Shown in pieces: positions 5,432 to 14,368 of a stretch of 30,786 nucleotides of DNA. Position numbers and translations under genes: made by a program. Source of the stretch: a virus; IMG/VR virus record IMGVR_UViG_3300022752_004063, positions 1 through 30,786 of that record, one strand, 5' to 3'. Every line of letters begins with the position of its first letter. Position 1 is the stretch's first letter. The notes below the pieces were generated by a model. That model was given only the letters and a program-made list of their open reading frames with translations, was not told where the DNA came from and made no database searches.

Positions 5432-5521
5432 GCGAGTGTGGTGAAATAGGTTGACACAAGAGACTTAAAATCTCTCGCTTCCGAAAGGGGCGTGCCGGTT
5501 CGAATCCGGCCACTCGCACCA
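5432..5521 (+). tRNA. tRNA-Leu(UAA)
   Basis: Acceptor GCGAGTG/CACTCGC, anticodon stem AGAGA/TCTCT with loop CTTAAAA (anticodon TAA), a normal long variable arm, T-arm GCCGG/CCGGC, encoded CCA; 90 nt. Confidence 0.95.
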
Positions 5522-5533
5522 AGTATCAAATAT

Positions 5534-5612
<79 letters not shown>

Positions 5613-5618
5613 CAAAAT

Positions 5619-6239
5619 ATGAAAATTATAGATTCTCTACACATTCCTTTTTATGAATTTAGATGCGATGAAGCATTAATTGATAGCATCGTTGAAACTT
5701 TGCCCTCGATTAAATTTAAAAAGGATTCCTCAAACAGCAACTCTGGTAATTTTTACAACAAAGAGTTGTTCTCTTGGTTTGACGAATGCTTAAAAGAGCT
5801 TTGCAAAGAATTATATAGTGATAGTATAAAGCTATCCATAACCGGATGTTGGCTCAACAGAGCATCTAGATTTGAAAAAACACAGTCTCACTGTCACATC
5901 AATTCTATTGTCAGCGGTGTGATGTATTTCTCTAATGAAAATAGCGGGAAAACTATTTTTAAGATCGATGATCCCTGGTATCATGCTCAAAACAATAAAG
6001 TCTTGCAGCTGACAAAAACACCAATTCATGAAAGATCCGTAACACTGAAGTCTGAAATTTTTCCAGAAAAGGGAAAATTAATTTTATTTCCCAGCAATAT
6101 ATACCACGAAGTAAATACACATAATGGTTCTCATTACAGGTATACACTAGCCTTCAATACATTTGTATCAGGATTGATTATGTCAAATGATGCAACAAGG
6201 CAGTTGAATCTAAATTCATTAGAAGTTCGAGCTGTATGA
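5619..6239 (+). CDS. 2OG-Fe(II) oxygenase (2OG-FeII_Oxy_5-like)
   Basis: 206 residues, seven bases after tRNA-Ile2. H91-C-H93 followed by SIVSGVMYF, then KGKLILFPSNIYHEV with H163 and R174 in RYTLAFNTF, follows the layout of the phage-rich 2OG-FeII_Oxy_5 group. It shares this layout, including CWLNR/SWLTR before the first strand, with the minus-strand gene at 13685, so the two are likely paralogues. The ATGA overlap couples it to the next gene. Confidence 0.82.
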   Translation: MKIIDSLHIPFYEFRCDEALIDSIVETLPSIKFKKDSSNSNSGNFYNKELFSWFDECLKELCKELYSDSIKLSITGCWLNRASRFEKTQSHCHINSIVSGVMYFSNENSGKTIFKIDDPWYHAQNNKVLQLTKTPIHERSVTLKSEIFPEKGKLILFPSNIYHEVNTHNGSHYRYTLAFNTFVSGLIMSNDATRQLNLNSLEVRAV

Positions 6240-6769
6240 TTACAGATAAAACAAATAAATTAAAAGTTCCGGATCGACTTCGAGAGGATTTATTAGATTT
6301 TGCTCTCACTCCTAATTTATCATACTGGGTTAAGAACCCTTACGGCCCAAATCGTAGATGTTGTTTTTTAAACCGTTTAAATTTGCCGTTAACAACCGAT
6401 GTAAAAACTTTTGCCGAGTATTGCTTCAAAGAAGTTTTTAATACTACTGTTGCTGAAGAAGTAGAATTTGGAAATTTCTTAGGATTTAATAGTGAAGGAG
6501 CATTTGTTCACAGACATCGAGATCGTCAAGGACCTAATGGTGAATATCATGTTAGGTTAAATTTTTTAATACAAAAACCAGAAGGTGGCGGCATGCCTAT
6601 TATTAATGAGTCTCCATTAATAGTCAACGAAGGACAGTGCTGGATTAACTGGGCAAGCAAAAACTATCATTCGTCTACTCCTGTAGAAGGGTGTCGACCT
6701 AGAATAGTGCTAAGTTTAGGATCTTATATAGATCTAGCTATAATAAAAAATTTTGAAAATGTATTTTAG
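6236..6769 (+). CDS. 2OG-Fe(II) oxygenase-like protein
   Basis: 177 residues, start overlapping the previous stop (ATGA). H94-R-D96 is followed by a beta-rich core with GGGMPII, a distal H145 in NYHSSTPV and R154/R156 before IVLSLG. This is the full HxD...H...R set. The substrate is unknown. The stop is TAG and overlaps the next start by 11 nt. Confidence 0.75.
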   Translation: MITDKTNKLKVPDRLREDLLDFALTPNLSYWVKNPYGPNRRCCFLNRLNLPLTTDVKTFAEYCFKEVFNTTVAEEVEFGNFLGFNSEGAFVHRHRDRQGPNGEYHVRLNFLIQKPEGGGMPIINESPLIVNEGQCWINWASKNYHSSTPVEGCRPRIVLSLGSYIDLAIIKNFENVF

Positions 6770-7262
6770 TCAAAATTTAGAATTGCTTAGGGCAATTAGC
6801 ACCAAGCGACATTTGCAATCCCATATCGCAGATCTTCCTGCAATATCTTGGGACGATGTAGTTAGCTGTATAAATGAAAATGTCTGCAACGAAAATCAAA
6901 TAACAACCCTTGAAAATTTTGGAATTGTATTATTAGATACTGGTCCTCTAATAAAATTAAGAAGTGTTTTTAGAGATTTTTGTAACCTTAATCCAAAAGT
7001 TCCTTGTTCAGCACATCTTTATATTTCTCTTTCAAGCAAGTCAAAAACTTTTGGATGGCATAAAGATACATCAGATGTTATTTTTTGGCAAGCATTAGGT
7101 CAAACTTTATTTTCAGTAAAGGAAGGAAGTAAGATCTATGAATATGAACTGTTAACCAATGATATTATTTACATTCCGGCAGGAGTGAAACATTGTACAC
7201 AACCATTGACACCGAGAGTAGGTATTTCTTTAGGTATTGATTATGCCGCTATTGCGACTTAA
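6759..7262 (+). CDS. JmjC/cupin-type Fe(II) dioxygenase-like protein
   Basis: 167 residues from ATG 6759; an in-frame TTG at 6753 is less likely. HLYISLSSKSKTFGWHKD (86-103), with H101-K-D103, then the flat strand IYIPAGVKH with H145, resembles JmjC/Cupin_4 hydroxylases, whose known members act on ribosomal proteins or histones. Its 3' end overlaps the convergent gene at 7249 by 14 nt. Confidence 0.7.
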   Translation: MYFSQNLELLRAISTKRHLQSHIADLPAISWDDVVSCINENVCNENQITTLENFGIVLLDTGPLIKLRSVFRDFCNLNPKVPCSAHLYISLSSKSKTFGWHKDTSDVIFWQALGQTLFSVKEGSKIYEYELLTNDIIYIPAGVKHCTQPLTPRVGISLGIDYAAIAT

Positions 7263-7749
7263 CTTCAAAGTTCATAGCTACTATCGATTTGATATTTGAA
7301 CCTTTGTTAGTGGGAGACTTATGTTTTATCCAACCTGGAAAAATGATAATATCACCTTCTTGAACTTTTGGTTTGATTTCAGCAGCTGACCTGTACTCTT
7401 GGAATACCGTACCGCCTGCTCCCTCTGGAAGATTTAAGTAATAGACCAATGCCCATTGGCAATAGTGTGTATGGTATGGATGGAAAGAATATCTTGCATA
7501 TTCTTGAAACCAGAAATCAAGTATTTTAATTTCTGATTTCTGAAAAATTTTTTCTAGATTCTTTAACAAGAACGGAAGTATAAATTCTTGATAGTCTTGT
7601 TTTTTCTTCAAGTGAAAATCAGATTTGGTTATTTCATCTGATATCTGGAACTCTGCATAATCAATAAAACTTTGCAACCGTGATTTTATTTCAAGGTGCT
7701 CATTCATTTTAATTATGTAGTAAGGAATCTTAAAATAATTTTCTTCCAT
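7249..7749 (-). CDS. 2OG-Fe(II) oxygenase-like protein
   Basis: 166 residues, minus strand. The first strand has H93-T-H95; AGGTVF and QEGDIIIFPGWIKHKSP supply the core and distal H143. The usual 2OG-binding Arg position looks like K154 (NIKSIVAMNF), an atypical choice that could alter co-substrate binding. It converges with the JmjC-like gene and diverges from the cupin gene at 7800, leaving only 50 nt for two leaders. Confidence 0.72.
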   Translation of the reverse strand: MEENYFKIPYYIIKMNEHLEIKSRLQSFIDYAEFQISDEITKSDFHLKKKQDYQEFILPFLLKNLEKIFQKSEIKILDFWFQEYARYSFHPYHTHYCQWALVYYLNLPEGAGGTVFQEYRSAAEIKPKVQEGDIIIFPGWIKHKSPTNKGSNIKSIVAMNFEVKSQ

Positions 7750-7759
7750 AAAGGCACTA

Positions 7760-7766
7760 ATAAATA
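7760..7766 (+). promoter_or_regulatory. possible T4-type late promoter (ATAAATA)
   Basis: ATAAATA sits about 34 nt upstream of the cupin start at 7800 and resembles the T4 late consensus TATAAATA. Such a short motif is weak evidence in AT-rich DNA, but similar AATAAATATT boxes occur at 15031 and 26360 in intergenic DNA. Confidence 0.3.
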
Positions 7767-7799
7767 TTATTTAATACATATTTTTAATGAGGAAATTTT

Positions 7800-8261
7800 A
7801 TGTCAAGACCAGATATCACAATCATGGCAGTTAGTAATGTTTATTCTAGAGTAATGCATTTTTCAAAAGCAGGAGATATCGAACTAGGGCATTATCATAC
7901 ATATGATCACGGTACCTTATTAAGTTCAGGTGTATTAAAATTAGAAATTCTAAACGATGACGGCACAGTTAAAGAAGAAAAAGTTTACACCGCTCCTAAG
8001 ATGATTTTAATCAAAAAAGAGTTTAAACATAGATTAACTGCATTGAAAGATGATACTGTAGCAGTGTGCATCCATGCTCTTAGAGATGTTGAAGGAGAAT
8101 TACTACCTGTCGATGCGCTAGAAGAGGTTACCGAATATCAACCGGAAGAAGATAAAAAAGCACTAATCGAAAGAAGAAATACTCGAAGTGTGAAAGGTAC
8201 ATTACAAAGAGAAAAAGATATTGTAATAGGAAACTTTATATCAGAAAAACCAGTGTTATGA
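7800..8261 (+). CDS. small cupin-domain protein
   Basis: 153 residues after a GAGGA Shine-Dalgarno. GHYHTYDHGTLL (30-41) with H31, H33 and H37, then KEFKHRL with H77, is the metal site of a single-domain cupin. Small cupins may be isomerases, dioxygenases or sensors. The last 45 residues or so are charged and lie outside the barrel. The ATGA overlap couples it to the oxygenase at 8258. Confidence 0.68.
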   Translation: MSRPDITIMAVSNVYSRVMHFSKAGDIELGHYHTYDHGTLLSSGVLKLEILNDDGTVKEEKVYTAPKMILIKKEFKHRLTALKDDTVAVCIHALRDVEGELLPVDALEEVTEYQPEEDKKALIERRNTRSVKGTLQREKDIVIGNFISEKPVL

Positions 8262-8854
8262 CCGATATTCAAGTTGTAGAAAATTTTTTTCCTACAATTA
8301 TTCTCAAAGAAGTAATCTCAAAGGTAGAACATTCTGAAGCTAGGTGGACTTATAAAGTTCGAAATCCAACTCATTCAGACTATTACGAAGTTTATAAGGC
8401 TCAAAAAAATGATCCAAATATTGTCGAGGATCTAAGCTATTTTCAATATAAATTTTACGGTTCTAATTCTACACTTCAAGATGAACGAATTGCTGAAATC
8501 TTTAAAACTTACATACAGAGCCAGTTTAAATTAAATGTTAGAGAAATACTAAGAATAAACTGTAACATTACATCTCCTTACCACAACTTTCAAGATCATC
8601 AATATATGATGCCGCACATTGATGCGAACATTCCACATCGATCTTTAATTTTTTATCTGCATGACTCAGACGGTGATACTGTTTTATTCGATCGATGCTA
8701 CGACGGAATAAGCGAAAATATAACAGATCTAAAGGTGGTTAAAAGAGTAAAACCAAAAAAGAATTTGTGCTTGACCTTTAATGGTTTAAGATATCATTCT
8801 GCATCACCGTCTAAGTCTATTCTAAGACGAATTATCAATGTGAATTACTTATAA
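8258..8854 (+). CDS. 2OG-Fe(II) oxygenase-like protein
   Basis: 198 residues. MMPHID supplies H120 and D122, GLRYHSASP gives H180, and R190/R191 in RRIINVNYL completes the HxD...H...R set. The insert between strands is short, as in other phage members. It ends 3 nt from the convergent minus-strand gene at 8858. Confidence 0.78.
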   Translation: MTDIQVVENFFPTIILKEVISKVEHSEARWTYKVRNPTHSDYYEVYKAQKNDPNIVEDLSYFQYKFYGSNSTLQDERIAEIFKTYIQSQFKLNVREILRINCNITSPYHNFQDHQYMMPHIDANIPHRSLIFYLHDSDGDTVLFDRCYDGISENITDLKVVKRVKPKKNLCLTFNGLRYHSASPSKSILRRIINVNYL

Positions 8855-8857
8855 CTT

Positions 8858-9481
8858 TTATTCACTTAAAAAATAATCTTTAACTGACATCCAAGAAGGA
8901 TCGGTTTTTAATTCATTGTAGGGATGCTGTTGACTTTTATATTCCCACCAGCCTGTGCTAATATATTTTATCTTCTTTCTAGGTGGATTACCCCTGTGAA
9001 TGTAATTAAAATATGCCGGCCAAATTAAAATAGTGCCTTGTGTTGGTTGTACTTCCAAATGTTGATAAAGAAACTCAGTAGTTCCGTCATCTGCATCGAG
9101 GGTATTTAGGTACAACATCCATACTAATACTCTTTTTTCTTGTTTATTATTTGTAGTATGTTCATGGTGCCAGTTATGAAAACCGCCATATAATGGAGTT
9201 TTTTGAATTTTACATTGATCGCTCACAAGCCCATATTGGTGCAAACCTCTATATTTTTTAGCATAAGTTTGTAAGCAGTCTATTAAGTTTATTTTGAATT
9301 TTTTTAGATCGGGAGTATCTGTAAATTTAAATGCTTTACTAAAATCATTTCGATCGTTTTGCTGAATTGCTGTGCCTTCAGCTTCCGAATGATCAAACAA
9401 ATAAATTAAATTTTCGCAGGTCTCTTTTGATGCTGCTTCATGAAAAATTGCTATGTCATTATTAAAGATTGGTTTGATCAT
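8858..9481 (-). CDS. 2OG-Fe(II) oxygenase, prolyl-hydroxylase-like
   Basis: 207 residues, minus strand. NWHHEH places H105-H-E107 at the first metal site (Glu in place of Asp). LVWMLYLNTLDADDGTTEF and QGTILIWPAYFNYIHRG give the core and H162; basic residues follow at 168-172. The spacing resembles prolyl 4-hydroxylase-type phage proteins. It is followed, with a 4-nt overlap, after the minus-strand gene at 9478. Confidence 0.75.
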   Translation of the reverse strand: MIKPIFNNDIAIFHEAASKETCENLIYLFDHSEAEGTAIQQNDRNDFSKAFKFTDTPDLKKFKINLIDCLQTYAKKYRGLHQYGLVSDQCKIQKTPLYGGFHNWHHEHTTNNKQEKRVLVWMLYLNTLDADDGTTEFLYQHLEVQPTQGTILIWPAYFNYIHRGNPPRKKIKYISTGWWEYKSQQHPYNELKTDPSWMSVKDYFLSE

Positions 9482-9972
9482 TTTCTTATTAAAATACTTC
9501 CAACAATTATAGTTTCTTCGTTAGCCTGTATTGGATTTATTCTAAATGCAAATGTAAAGCAAGAAGGAAAAATTATTACAGAATAATCAAGTAATGAATA
9601 CCTTCCATTACGAATAAATTCAACCGAAACTGGATGTTCTGATTCTGTTATTTTTGCTATAAATGTAAGAGTCGACGGTTGACCGTCGATTTGATCTAAG
9701 AAAACCCAATCGTTTAAAAATCCATATTTTTCAAACTCTACTATTCCTAAATAATTACAAAACGAACCTTTTTGAGAAGCTAGTAAAGGGTTAGTATATG
9801 ATTTACTAAATTTACGATATATTTTATTAGACAAATCATAATCGTTAACTGTCCAATGTTTTGTTTCGTACAGCTGATTTTTTTTGATCTGAGGCTGAAC
9901 TGATGCCTTATAAATAATCAATGGTTGACAGACTTCATAACTAAGTTTATTGTCTAAATAAAGGATATCCAT
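9478..9972 (-). CDS. 2OG-oxygenase-like protein lacking metal ligands (pseudoenzyme)
   Basis: 164 residues. The strand pattern parallels the active oxygenase at 10187: GQPSTLTFIAKI matches GIPTLSIVGIL there, and YSVIIFPSCFTFAFRINPI matches GDILVFPSIFMYRHKVLPV. The HxD site is replaced by NDWVFLDQ (no His), and the distal His position falls in FAFRI. It is therefore probably inactive, perhaps a binding or scaffold subunit. Its start lies only 2 nt from the divergent start at 9975. Confidence 0.55.
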   Translation of the reverse strand: MDILYLDNKLSYEVCQPLIIYKASVQPQIKKNQLYETKHWTVNDYDLSNKIYRKFSKSYTNPLLASQKGSFCNYLGIVEFEKYGFLNDWVFLDQIDGQPSTLTFIAKITESEHPVSVEFIRNGRYSLLDYSVIIFPSCFTFAFRINPIQANEETIIVGSILIRK

Positions 9973-9974
9973 AA

Positions 9975-10193
9975 ATGAACCATATTAGTAAAATAGCTGA
10001 AAGATTACAGGGTAAGATCAGAGCAGTTTCCGCTAGTTTAATTGTTTCTGAAGAAGTCAAATCTGAAAGGCTAAACATCTGCTTGCAATGCGAATATTTA
10101 GTGAAGCCAACCAACCAATGTACTAAATGTGGTTGCCTGATGAATTTAAAAACTAAACTCAAAGAAGTCAATTGTCCAATAGGAAAATGGTAA
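9975..10193 (+). CDS. small zinc-ribbon protein
   Basis: 72 residues. C36-x2-C39 and a second CTKCGC knuckle near 49-54, then KTKLKEVNCPIGKW at the C-terminus, form a pattern I recall from many small T4-like marine phage proteins (DUF6171-like). Zinc binding is likely; the function is unknown. Its Shine-Dalgarno (AAGGAT) lies inside the divergent gene's first codons, and its stop overlaps the start of the oxygenase at 10187. Confidence 0.7.
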   Translation: MNHISKIAERLQGKIRAVSASLIVSEEVKSERLNICLQCEYLVKPTNQCTKCGCLMNLKTKLKEVNCPIGKW

Positions 10194-10747
10194 AAACCTA
10201 CAGATCTCTCGACGATTATATCGTACTTTACAATAATTTGCTAACAGAAAAGAACTGCAATCTAGTAGTTCAAAATTCAAACTTTCAATGGAGTAAACAC
10301 GAATGGTCACATTATGACAATATCGTTGATTCCACAAATAGAGACAATGAATTTGACATTGCTTACGCTAAAGACATTGTTGTACGCTTAATTTTAAACT
10401 CTGCAATTAACAAAGCATTAGAATTTTATTCTACTGAATTCAAAGTATCATACCAAACTCACACGATTCCAAGAATAAACAAATATAATGTAGGGAATCA
10501 AATAGAAAGTCACTTTGATCATATTACATCTATTTTTGATGAGAGCAAAAAGGGTATTCCAACACTTTCAATAGTCGGAATTCTTAATTCAGAATTCGAA
10601 GGTGGCCAATTTTATTTTTGGGAAGATAAGGAAATAAAATTTTCCAAAGGAGATATTCTTGTATTTCCAAGCATTTTCATGTATCGACACAAGGTATTGC
10701 CAGTAACATCAGGCACTAGATGGAGTTTTGTCAGCTGGGCTTATTAA
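10187..10747 (+). CDS. 2OG-Fe(II) oxygenase, prolyl 4-hydroxylase/PKHD-like
   Basis: 186 residues from ATG 10187 (overlapping the previous stop as ATGGTAA); a TTG at 10172 is an alternative start. RINKYNVGNQIESHFDH holds H109-F-D111, GGQFYFW is the core, and DILVFPSIFMYRHKV gives H168 with R178 before the last strand. All catalytic positions are present, making this one of the most canonical members of the island. Confidence 0.85.
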   Translation: MVKTYRSLDDYIVLYNNLLTEKNCNLVVQNSNFQWSKHEWSHYDNIVDSTNRDNEFDIAYAKDIVVRLILNSAINKALEFYSTEFKVSYQTHTIPRINKYNVGNQIESHFDHITSIFDESKKGIPTLSIVGILNSEFEGGQFYFWEDKEIKFSKGDILVFPSIFMYRHKVLPVTSGTRWSFVSWAY

Positions 10748-10748
10748 T

Positions 10749-11657
10749 ATGAATTGGATTAAATTTAGCTGGAGCGACGGAACTGATATAACCCTTCCAT
10801 CAAAATCAGGAACCTTTATAGTTGATGCTTCAAATGTCGTAGTTTCTGATGCACCTATTATAGAAAAAGCAAAAGAAGCTATTAGCATAATAGTAAAAAA
10901 CAATCCTCCACCATACCGATTGCTTGTTAGCGGTGGGATAGATAGCCAAGCAATGATTTATGCTTGGAAAGAGTCTGGAGTAGAATTTGAAGTTCATACA
11001 TTTGTGTATGATCAAAACATGAATCTGCACGACTTATCTTTGTTATGGGAATATGCCAAATTACATGATATCAAGGTTACTCATCATAACATCAGTCATT
11101 TTGAATTTTTAAAGAATGATTTATTTTCCTATAGTAAAAAATATAGCTGTAATAGTCCTCAAATTACATTCTACATGTCTATGATGGATAGGTTTACCGA
11201 TGGAACCCTTATACTTTCCGGTAACCCTCCATTAAATATTCCCTTTTTTAACTTCGCTATTTTAGGATTAGAGAGGTATAGAATCATTAATCGTAAAAAT
11301 ATAGTTCCATTTTTTTGGATACACACTGCTGAACTTGCAGGGGCCTGGATTTATTTACAATCCAAACACGAAGCTTCATGGGTAAGATCAAATTTTAAAT
11401 TTACAGAAAATAACGAAGCAAAATGTTTTTTTTATCACAGTGCAAAAATACCCGTTATACCATCCTATAAAAAATCAGGTTTTGAAAAATATAAGCTCTA
11501 CTACGACAACTATAAGATAGATCCTGCGACCAAGATAAAGTTACTACTAAATACAAAAAAAAATAATAAGAGTAAAAGAAATTACGATATATTATTTAGA
11601 TTTTCGCTTATCTACGAAAATCCGATCTCATTAAATTTTGAAACTATAGGAATCTAA
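10749..11657 (+). CDS. PP-loop ATP pyrophosphatase, asparagine-synthetase-like
   Basis: 302 residues from ATG 10749, just after the oxygenase stop; an upstream TTG is less likely. RLLVSGGIDSQAMIYAW puts the PP-loop SGGIDS at 61-66, followed by a Rossmann-like ATPase core (FEVHTFVYD, LILSGNPPLN). No glutaminase domain and no QueC cysteine cluster are present. PP-loop enzymes adenylate a carbonyl or carboxylate, then add N or S. The substrate is unknown; it may act with a neighbouring oxygenase or the protease. Confidence 0.72.
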   Translation: MNWIKFSWSDGTDITLPSKSGTFIVDASNVVVSDAPIIEKAKEAISIIVKNNPPPYRLLVSGGIDSQAMIYAWKESGVEFEVHTFVYDQNMNLHDLSLLWEYAKLHDIKVTHHNISHFEFLKNDLFSYSKKYSCNSPQITFYMSMMDRFTDGTLILSGNPPLNIPFFNFAILGLERYRIINRKNIVPFFWIHTAELAGAWIYLQSKHEASWVRSNFKFTENNEAKCFFYHSAKIPVIPSYKKSGFEKYKLYYDNYKIDPATKIKLLLNTKKNNKSKRNYDILFRFSLIYENPISLNFETIGI

Positions 11658-11658
11658 A

Positions 11659-13698
11659 ATGACTGATTTTATTATCGATTTTGAACAAACAGCTTCGGAA
11701 GAACAAATTCAAAATTACTTTACAAGAAACGGCTGTACTGTAAAGCATGTATATAGTAACTTTGACAAGGTCTATGTTGTACAATCCGATAATGTTCTTC
11801 CTAAGGATGATATTGTTACCAGCATTATCAATGACACTGAGTCAAACATTGCTCCTCTATCAGACACTGCTATAGCAATCGATAGCTATAATGCGTCATC
11901 TTTAGCTATTCAGGACGATAAAAATTGGTGGAAAGTTGTAGTTTATGTAGGTGTTGATTTTACACAAGAAAATCTTAATTTTAAAAAGTTTGGTCAAAAG
12001 GTTACTGTTTATCTTTTAGATAGTGGTGTCGATTTAACACATCCAGAATTTGACGGAGAAGATGTTAGTCAAATTTTTACCTTCAACGGTAATCCTACAG
12101 ATGTTAATGGACACGGTACTGCTTTAGCAAGCCTCATTACTGGTAAAACTGTATCGCTAGCTTCAACAAAGGTTGTTTCTTTAAAAATATTCGAAGAAGG
12201 AACGCCTACTCCTTTAAGTAAGTTAATAGAGGCGTTTGATTTAGTTTTAACAGATTCTGTTAATCAAAAGTTTTCACTATTAAACATGAGTTGGGGTATT
12301 CCATATAACGAATACATCAATAATAAGTTAAAACAATTACACTATGCGGGTAACATAGGATTAATTGCCGCAGCCGGAAACAATGGAAGTCCTATCGCTG
12401 ATATTACTCCAGCCTGTGTTGACGAAGTATTTGTTGTAGGAGCATTTGATAAAAACTTAGATCCTTGCGATTTTACAAATTACACCAGCGATCTTGCTAA
12501 TACAGAAGGTCCTACCAATTATGGAGCCTTAGATGTATGGGCCCCGGGCGAAGATATCTATGTGGCGCTACCTAACGGTCAATATGGATCAGTTGCGGGA
12601 ACCAGCTTTGCTGCTGCAATACATTCAGCAGCAGCGGCTGCAGATGTTGATATCATGTATTCCCTAGATTCAAATAATCTAGCACCTAAAAATATTTTGT
12701 TAGATCAAGTTTTGAAAGAATCTTTTTCTAAAGGAAGGCCCGGCCTGCTAGATCTGACTGGTCAATACAGTAATTCAGTTAATGAAATTACATGTATGTA
12801 TCCACTCGATAGCACATCTCGTACATTCAGCTTACCTAACACACTTAGATTATTTGCAGATATTGATCAGTACGAACATTTTTTGCAACCACAGAATGTT
12901 AAGTCTGTGAAGTTGTTGACACCGCTTCCGCTAGGATTTAGCCTTACAGAATATGGGTGGATTGTAGGAAAACATGCTCCCCTTAATCCGGGAGTAAATT
13001 ATATTACATATCCATTAAAAGTTGAGTGGATATTAAACAACGACAGTGTGGTTAATCGCACTTATGATTTATATGTAGTGTCTTTGTCTGCTATTCCCGA
13101 AGAAATACCAGATGAGCATGTGTGGATCACACAATACGGTATTAACTGTACCAATACAACCTTTGTCTGCGGTAATCTCAGATGTCCATTTAATAATAAC
13201 AGTGCCTTAAGATATTGTTGGGATTTCGACGGAAAAGGGGGTTGTGAATACTGTTGCATCGGTGCAAACTGCTGTTTTACTCCACACACTTTAATAACCA
13301 TGGGAGATGGTTCAAAACTAGAAATTAAAAATATTAAAGTAGGTGATGTTGTCCTTGCAAAAGATCAAGCCACTGGAGATATAATTCAAAAGGTAGTTAG
13401 ATGCGTTATCACAAGAACTGAGAGACCTATGTATACATATAGGTTCTCTAACGGAGATATCTTAGAAGCATCGGAAGATCATCCTTTATTTGTTAAAGGT
13501 AAAGGTTGGGCATCGGTAGTGCCACCAGATGTATATAAAGACTTAAAGAAAGTAGAAAAAATCTTTGTTGGAGATAAAGTAGTTACTGCTGATAATTCTG
13601 AATTAGAAATTGTTTCTATTGAGCAGTTAGACTATCCAGATGTGGTCTACGAATTAGATACATCTGGATTCTTTGCTAACGGAGTTATGGCCTATTAA
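11659..13698 (+). CDS. subtilisin-family (S8) protease fused to a Hint domain
   Basis: 679 residues. The peptidase has D121 (LLDSGVD), H152 (NGHGT), oxyanion N241 (AAAGNNG) and S316 (GTSFAAA), preceded by about 110 residues that may be an inhibitor-like propeptide. No signal peptide is evident. After a beta-rich region, eight cysteines cluster at 497-538. A Hint domain follows, with C539 as first residue, DHP (H608) as block B and a terminal FFANGVMAY. The C-terminal His-Asn and extein nucleophile are missing, so splicing is unlikely and N-terminal cleavage or hedgehog-like transfer is conceivable. The gene overlaps the minus-strand oxygenase by 14 nt. Confidence 0.9.
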   Translation: MTDFIIDFEQTASEEQIQNYFTRNGCTVKHVYSNFDKVYVVQSDNVLPKDDIVTSIINDTESNIAPLSDTAIAIDSYNASSLAIQDDKNWWKVVVYVGVDFTQENLNFKKFGQKVTVYLLDSGVDLTHPEFDGEDVSQIFTFNGNPTDVNGHGTALASLITGKTVSLASTKVVSLKIFEEGTPTPLSKLIEAFDLVLTDSVNQKFSLLNMSWGIPYNEYINNKLKQLHYAGNIGLIAAAGNNGSPIADITPACVDEVFVVGAFDKNLDPCDFTNYTSDLANTEGPTNYGALDVWAPGEDIYVALPNGQYGSVAGTSFAAAIHSAAAAADVDIMYSLDSNNLAPKNILLDQVLKESFSKGRPGLLDLTGQYSNSVNEITCMYPLDSTSRTFSLPNTLRLFADIDQYEHFLQPQNVKSVKLLTPLPLGFSLTEYGWIVGKHAPLNPGVNYITYPLKVEWILNNDSVVNRTYDLYVVSLSAIPEEIPDEHVWITQYGINCTNTTFVCGNLRCPFNNNSALRYCWDFDGKGGCEYCCIGANCCFTPHTLITMGDGSKLEIKNIKVGDVVLAKDQATGDIIQKVVRCVITRTERPMYTYRFSNGDILEASEDHPLFVKGKGWASVVPPDVYKDLKKVEKIFVGDKVVTADNSELEIVSIEQLDYPDVVYELDTSGFFANGVMAY

Positions 13699-14353
13699 CA
13701 TGCTCAAGATATCTAGCCTTAATATCTTTTACGGTATATTCTAGATATGAGCTTTTAGTGGAGCTAATAACTCCAGTTGCATGTGCATTAAATATATAGG
13801 TATATCTTGTATTTTTTTGCGCTGGTAATACTCTAACTCTATGTTTTAGTCTTGACGGGTAAATTATTAATTTTCCTTTGACACTAGGAACTTTTACAAG
13901 CTCGTAATCACCATGTCCTAAAGTTTGAACATTTAGGTCAACTTCTTGTGGTAGTATCTCAAAAACTGTTTGTGAATTATTATCAGTCAAATAAAAAATT
14001 CCTGTTAAGTGACTGCATGAATGAGAATGAGTCGAAGCTGTGTAGTTAGAAGTTGATCTTGTAAGCCACGAGTCACAAATAGCAAATTGAAGTTTTCTAT
14101 TAGGAAAATAAAAATTGCCAGCTTTGGCTAGACATTCATTTAACCAATTATAAAGTGTTTCGTCGTAAGAAGGAACATTTACATCATCATCTGTAAAACC
14201 AACTTCAAACCCACTGTTAGTATCTCCTGGTCTAGCAGTTCTCCAAAATCTAACTTGTTTAACAAGGTTGTCAGTTATAGAATCTAATTCTTCTAAGTCT
14301 GGAAAATTAAATTCAACCATCTTTGATGTACTATCAAATTCAATAAAATTCAT
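13685..14353 (-). CDS. 2OG-Fe(II) oxygenase (2OG-FeII_Oxy_5-like), paralogue of 5619 gene
   Basis: 222 residues, minus strand, AGGACA Shine-Dalgarno. STHSHS with H109 and H111, LTGIFYL, KGKLIIYPSRLKHRV with H171, and R183 in RYTYIFNAHATGVISS match the gene at 5619 motif by motif. It forms a minus-strand pair with 14369 and converges on the protease gene. The duplication of this type on opposite strands suggests independent acquisition or inversion. Confidence 0.82.
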   Translation of the reverse strand: MNFIEFDSTSKMVEFNFPDLEELDSITDNLVKQVRFWRTARPGDTNSGFEVGFTDDDVNVPSYDETLYNWLNECLAKAGNFYFPNRKLQFAICDSWLTRSTSNYTASTHSHSCSHLTGIFYLTDNNSQTVFEILPQEVDLNVQTLGHGDYELVKVPSVKGKLIIYPSRLKHRVRVLPAQKNTRYTYIFNAHATGVISSTKSSYLEYTVKDIKARYLEHVNRP

Positions 14354-14368
14354 TTGTTGTCCTTTGTA

